DNA of 6,461 nt from Bacillota bacterium (GTDB lineage: Bacteria > Bacillota > Clostridia > Acetivibrionales > DTU013): NCBI GenBank assembly GCA_023409615.1, contig JAEYRF010000215.1, positions 1-6,461 of the forward strand, in the 5' to 3' direction. A program made the translations under genes and the position numbers. Below are positions 4,771 to 6,461 of the stretch, one piece after another (within the stretch, counting starts at the first letter, position 1; every line of letters starts with the position of its first letter). The notes below the pieces were generated by a model. It was not told the origin of the DNA and ran no database searches. It saw only the letters and a list, made by a program, of their open reading frames with translations.

Positions 4771-4859
4771 GCATGAGTAAATCACAGGTTTTTTTCTATA
4801 AATATGTTGAACTAACTCATGCTGTGCTTAAATTAATAACAAAGAAAACCCTGTGATTT
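4771..4859 (+). promoter_or_regulatory. Alternative RNA pairings forming a possible attenuator
   Basis: Two pairings compete with each other. In one, GCATGAGT (4771-4778), covering the small ORF's start codon, pairs perfectly over 8 bp with ACTCATGC (4815-4822). In the other, AAATCACAGG (4779-4788) pairs perfectly over 10 bp with CCTGTGATTT (4850-4859), extended by U/A pairs with 4845-4848 across a bulged C. The second pairing uses the 5' arm of the terminator (4846-4856), so it would act as antiterminator. It would also form a pseudoknot with the first, so the two are effectively exclusive. I do not recognise a known riboswitch class. Confidence 0.45.
4773..4856 (+). CDS. Small ORF (27 aa), possible leader peptide
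   Basis: ATG at 4773, TGA at 4854-4856, product MSKSQVFFYKYVELTHAVLK plus ITKKTL-type tail (27 residues). A perfect AGGAGG (4762-4767) lies 5 bases upstream, and a strong promoter candidate precedes it. The stop codon falls inside the 5' arm of the terminator hairpin, as in leader peptides of attenuators. Codons 7-11 are mostly aromatic (Phe-Phe-Tyr-Lys-Tyr). The peptide is basic and moderately hydrophobic, with no clear membrane span. It could be a leader peptide whose translation sets termination, or a small functional peptide. Alternatively, the ORF could be incidental to a small RNA. The evidence for translation is the ribosome binding site only. Confidence 0.5.
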   Translation: MSKSQVFFYKYVELTHAVLKLITKKTL

Positions 4860-4880
4860 AAGTCCCTTCACAGGGTTTGT
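4846..4880 (+). terminator. Intrinsic terminator after the small ORF
   Basis: An 11-bp perfect stem, AAACCCTGTGA (4846-4856) with TCACAGGGTTT (4868-4878), encloses an 11-base loop and is followed by a T-rich tract (GTTTATT). On the minus strand the stem is followed by TTTTCTTTG, so it could work in both directions, although no minus-strand gene ends here. Confidence 0.75.
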
Positions 4881-4894
4881 TTATTAGCGCATGA

Positions 4895-4961
4895 AATGTC
4901 TGGGCAGCTATTTTTCATTTTGTTATAACTATACTGGCAATCAAAATAATCACCGGACATT
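4895..4961 (+). promoter_or_regulatory. Two-tier inverted repeat between terminator and DUF458 gene
   Basis: AATGTCTGG (4895-4903) pairs with CCGGACATT (4953-4961) as 9 bp with one G-U. Inside it, ATTTTG (4917-4922) pairs with CAAAAT (4942-4947). It could be a hairpin in a readthrough leader or a DNA operator, because its right arm overlaps the possible -35 box at 4954-4959. Function unknown. Confidence 0.35.
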
Positions 4962-4983
4962 CAAATAATAATCTATATATAAT
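4954..4983 (+). promoter_or_regulatory. Possible sigma-A promoter of the DUF458 gene
   Basis: A perfect TATAAT (4978-4983) lies 18 bases after CGGACA (4954-4959), which keeps the GACA half of the -35 consensus. It would allow the DUF458 gene to be transcribed independently of the upstream leader. The stretch is very AT-rich, so confidence is limited. Confidence 0.35.
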
Positions 4984-5018
4984 AAGAGTGTACAAATGAT
5001 AAATCTTCATTTTGAAAC

Positions 5019-5024
5019 AGGAGG
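5019..5024 (+). promoter_or_regulatory. Ribosome binding site deciding the DUF458 start
   Basis: AGGAGG, 8 bases before the ATG at 5033. The longer frame would start at a TTG at 5012, upstream of this site. The context CAGGAGGATGCAT closely resembles CAGGAGGATTGCAT before the small ORF at 4773. Confidence 0.75.
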
Positions 5025-5032
5025 ATGCATCT

Positions 5033-5575
5033 ATGTTACTAGGAAATTCACTTATTATTGACGAGGGTACTGTCTTTCGCAGTCTGAAAAAAGATGGACT
5101 AAATTTTGAGCGGGTGTGTTGCGATATTATTGAATTTATTAAAGCAGATACCGATAGCTCATATCGAATATCTGTTGGTACTGATTCGCAGGTCGGATCT
5201 AAAACGGTATTTGTATCTTGCATTTTAATACATCGAGTCGGTAAAGGCGCAATTGGGTTTCTTCATAAGCATGAAATGCAACGCCCCATTTTAAGCCTTA
5301 GAGAAAAAATCTATCTTGAAACCTGTGCCAGTTTACAGCTTGTGTATTTATTCGATGATGCCAGAATGAAAAGGATCATTACAGCTGTTGGTTCTGATAG
5401 GCAAGGTAAAGGTGTCACATTTGAGTTCCATATTGATGTAGGTACAAAAGGACCTACAAAAAATCTAATTAATGAAATGGTTGGCATGGTCAAAGGACTA
5501 AGCTTTGTACCAAAAATTAAGCCGGAAAGCTACTGTGCCAGCTCTTTTGCTGATAAATACACAAAGGCTATGTAA
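5033..5575 (+). CDS. DUF458 / YkuK-family protein, RNase H-like fold
   Basis: This 180-aa protein is close in length to YkuK of Bacillus. The family signature is clear: ISVGTDSQVGS (46-56), in which the aspartate occupies the position of a first RNase H-fold acidic residue; a long middle strand-helix region with REKIYLETCASLQL; FEFHIDVGTKGPTKNLINEMVGMV (130-153); and the C-terminal KIKPESYCASSFADKYTK (161-178), diagnostic of the family. These proteins are classed as RNase H-like by fold, but a nuclease reaction has, to my knowledge, not been established. It is likely cytoplasmic, with no signal peptide or membrane span. The gene stands alone, behind a leader region with a terminator, possible alternative RNA pairings and its own possible promoter. 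A weak hairpin follows the stop. Confidence 0.85.
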   Translation: MLLGNSLIIDEGTVFRSLKKDGLNFERVCCDIIEFIKADTDSSYRISVGTDSQVGSKTVFVSCILIHRVGKGAIGFLHKHEMQRPILSLREKIYLETCASLQLVYLFDDARMKRIITAVGSDRQGKGVTFEFHIDVGTKGPTKNLINEMVGMVKGLSFVPKIKPESYCASSFADKYTKAM

Positions 5576-5622
5576 TAAAACTGTTTCATTTCAATTTTTG
5601 TGAAGATGTGTTATAGTAAACA

Positions 5623-5655
5623 GGAGAATAGAAGATTTCTCCACTTTTGTTTTGA
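5623..5655 (+). terminator. Weak candidate terminator after the DUF458 gene
   Basis: GGAGAA (5623-5628) pairs with TTCTCC (5637-5642) around an 8-base loop, followed by a T-rich stretch (ACTTTTGTTTTG). The stem is only 6 bp. An extended -10-like TGTTATAGT at 5609-5617 just before it means a short transcript start here is an alternative. The rest of 5576-5827 has no gene; it contains an imperfect direct repeat (around 5594-5613 and 5657-5676) and the inverted repeat at 5753-5772. Confidence 0.35.
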
Positions 5656-5752
5656 GATTTTGTGAAAATGCATTAAATTAATAAGGTAAGGATTTAAAGT
5701 TTATTATTTAGTAGGCATTCCATATAGGACATCACATAAATCACGTTATTAA

Positions 5753-5772
5753 CTTCTATTTGTATATAGAAG
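5753..5772. promoter_or_regulatory. 20-bp inverted repeat, candidate ArsR operator
   Basis: CTTCTAT (5753-5759) and ATAGAAG (5766-5772) are perfect 7-bp arms around a 6-base spacer, 55 bases before the ATG of the ArsR-family gene. Repressors of this family bind such dyads near their own promoters, and a TATAGT -10-like box follows at 5793-5798. Binding by this protein is inference from position and symmetry. Confidence 0.42.
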
Positions 5773-5827
5773 AAGCGTCCCTGAAAAAGAATTATAGTAA
5801 ATAGCATTCAGCTCTGGAGGGTTTGTA

Positions 5828-6109
5828 ATGAATACAAGCAAATTAGATTTACAGGTTGAGAAATTGAAGGCGATTTCGCACCCACATAGACTTTGTATTA
5901 TAAAAGGGCTAATTGATAGTAGCTGTAATGTGTCAAGAATTCAGGAGTGTTTACAATTACCGCAATCCACAGTGTCTCAACATTTATCAAAACTAAAGGC
6001 TGCAGGAATTGTGAAAGGTGACAGGAATGGGCTGGAAATACGCTATAGCGTTGTGGACGAAGAAGTAATGGCTATAACGAATATTATTTTCGAAGACATT
6101 GATAAATAA
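5828..6109 (+). CDS. ArsR-family winged-helix transcriptional repressor
   Basis: At 93 aa this is a typical small ArsR/SmtB regulator. Helices at about 8-30 (LKAISHPHRLCIIKGL) contain the family's AxxHPxRL-type motif. The helix-turn-helix is at about 33-58, with recognition helix LPQSTVSQHLSKLKAAGIV (44-62), followed by the wing GDRNGLEIRYSVVD (64-77) and a C-terminal dimerisation helix. Cysteines are at 23, 33 and 41. The classic ArsR ELCVCDL pair in the helix before the recognition helix is absent (IQECLQL has one Cys), so the signal could be a thiol/redox cue, another metal site, or none. The ATG at 5828 has GGAGGG (5816-5821) 6 bases upstream. No transporter or detoxification gene lies next to it in the window, so its target is unknown; self-regulation through the dyad at 5753-5772 is likely. 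Confidence 0.88.
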   Translation: MNTSKLDLQVEKLKAISHPHRLCIIKGLIDSSCNVSRIQECLQLPQSTVSQHLSKLKAAGIVKGDRNGLEIRYSVVDEEVMAITNIIFEDIDK

Positions 6110-6113
6110 TAGA

Positions 6114-6170
6114 CAAATGAATATAAATACCAATTTGGATCGGAATTATCATTTGCCCTTATTTATTTCT
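6114..6170 (+). terminator. Very weak candidate terminator after the ArsR-family gene
   Basis: CAAATGA (6114-6120) pairs with TCATTTG (6149-6155), with AATT/AATT inside, followed by a pyrimidine-rich CCCTTATTTATTTCT. The loop is long and the stem AT-rich. I see nothing else convincing in 6110-6301. Confidence 0.22.
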
Positions 6171-6301
6171 GGACAAAAATTTGTTTGATGGAGCATACTC
6201 AAGGCTGCCTCGGCATAAAAATAACGTAGAGGGAATCGACTTCGCAGTATTACGGTGGAAGAGAACCGATGCTGCATGATTAGTTGTGAGGTGGCCGTGA
6301 A

Positions 6302-6461
6302 ATGAAAAGAAACATATCAATTATCATGTCGGGTGTTTTTTTATTGCTTATACTGTCAGGTTGCAGTGCTTTGCAGAAGCTAGGATTGCAGGAAAGTTCA
6401 GATGAAGAACTCCGGCCAGTGAGCAGTATTATAATTGGTGAGGCTGAGGCAAGTAAATTAA
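6302..6461 (+). CDS. N-terminus of a lipoprotein (3' truncated), possibly a GerMN-type sporulation protein
   Basis: The ATG at 6302 has GAGGTGG (6288-6294) 7 bases upstream and the frame is open to the window end (53 codons). Residues 1-21 are a clear lipoprotein signal: basic MKRN, hydrophobic core IIMSGVFLLLILSG, and lipobox LSGC with Cys21 as the lipidated residue. A polar linker (SALQKLGLQESSDEELRPV) follows, then SSIIIGEAEASKL. The mature protein would be anchored to the outer face of the membrane. The short visible part reminds me of the start of clostridial GerMN-domain lipoproteins, which would suit the spore-related surroundings, but the GerMN domain itself would lie outside the window, so this is only a guess. 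Confidence 0.8.
   Translation, partial: MKRNISIIMSGVFLLLILSGCSALQKLGLQESSDEELRPVSSIIIGEAEASKL

Noticed and set aside
4791..4805. Aromatic amino-acid attenuation through the Phe-Phe-Tyr-Lys-Tyr run of the small ORF
   Set aside because: The run is short and T-rich by composition, and the downstream gene has no known link to aromatic amino acids, so I do not claim this specific signal.
4915..5223. Minus-strand open frame overlapping the DUF458 gene
   Set aside because: It is antisense to a clear family member and lacks a ribosome binding site.
5771..5781. AGAAGCGTCCC as another copy of the GGGGAC repeat family
   Set aside because: It matches 11 bases of the coding-sequence copy at 1898-1908, but the rest of the unit is absent, and it overlaps the candidate operator arm; too short to claim.

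Overview
The window looks like chromosomal DNA from a low-GC, anaerobic, endospore-forming Firmicute, most likely class Clostridia. The evidence is a SleB-type spore cortex hydrolase, a set of small hydrophobic proteins with two sporulation-like (sigma-K type) promoter matches, strong AGGAGG-type ribosome binding sites, AT-rich intergenic DNA, and a thioredoxin-reductase-like/glutaredoxin-like pair of the type known from clostridia. I cannot name the species.

Layout. Positions 2-298 (+) hold the 3' end of an unrecognised membrane protein, followed by short direct repeats with a GGGGACAGTTCTC core (296-366). From 3036 down to 412 the minus strand carries six genes in a row: a 64-aa protein with a duplicated hydrophobic segment, a 72-aa membrane hairpin, a 106-aa Lys/Asn/Asp-rich helical protein with a 12-residue repeat, a 167-aa protein with a repeat-rich linker, a 110-aa protein with a hydrophobic C-terminus, and the SleB-like hydrolase. 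This looks like a spore coat/cortex/germination cluster, but five of the six genes cannot be assigned a function.

From 3346 the plus strand takes over. A thioredoxin-reductase-like flavoprotein with the CxxC centre but without the usual pyridine-nucleotide-binding signatures is followed by a YruB-type glutaredoxin-like protein, together a plausible disulfide-reducing pair. A second cluster of GGGGAC-core repeats follows (4579-4692). Next is a compact unit with an extended -10 promoter, a 27-codon ORF with a perfect AGGAGG site, and an 11-bp intrinsic terminator whose 5' arm can also pair with an upstream segment. This has the layout of a transcription attenuator. A DUF458/YkuK-family RNase H-fold protein follows, then an ArsR-family repressor with a 20-bp inverted repeat in front of it, and finally the N-terminus of a lipoprotein that runs off the window.

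The most notable points are: (1) the possible attenuator/leader ORF at 4712-4880; (2) a repeat family present as two intergenic clusters and also inside a coding sequence, where two copies are translated in frame; (3) the uncharacterised small-protein cluster next to sleB with two sigma-K-like promoters; and (4) the reductase that seems unable to use NAD(P)H in the usual way. No tRNA, rRNA, CRISPR array or intact transposase gene was seen.
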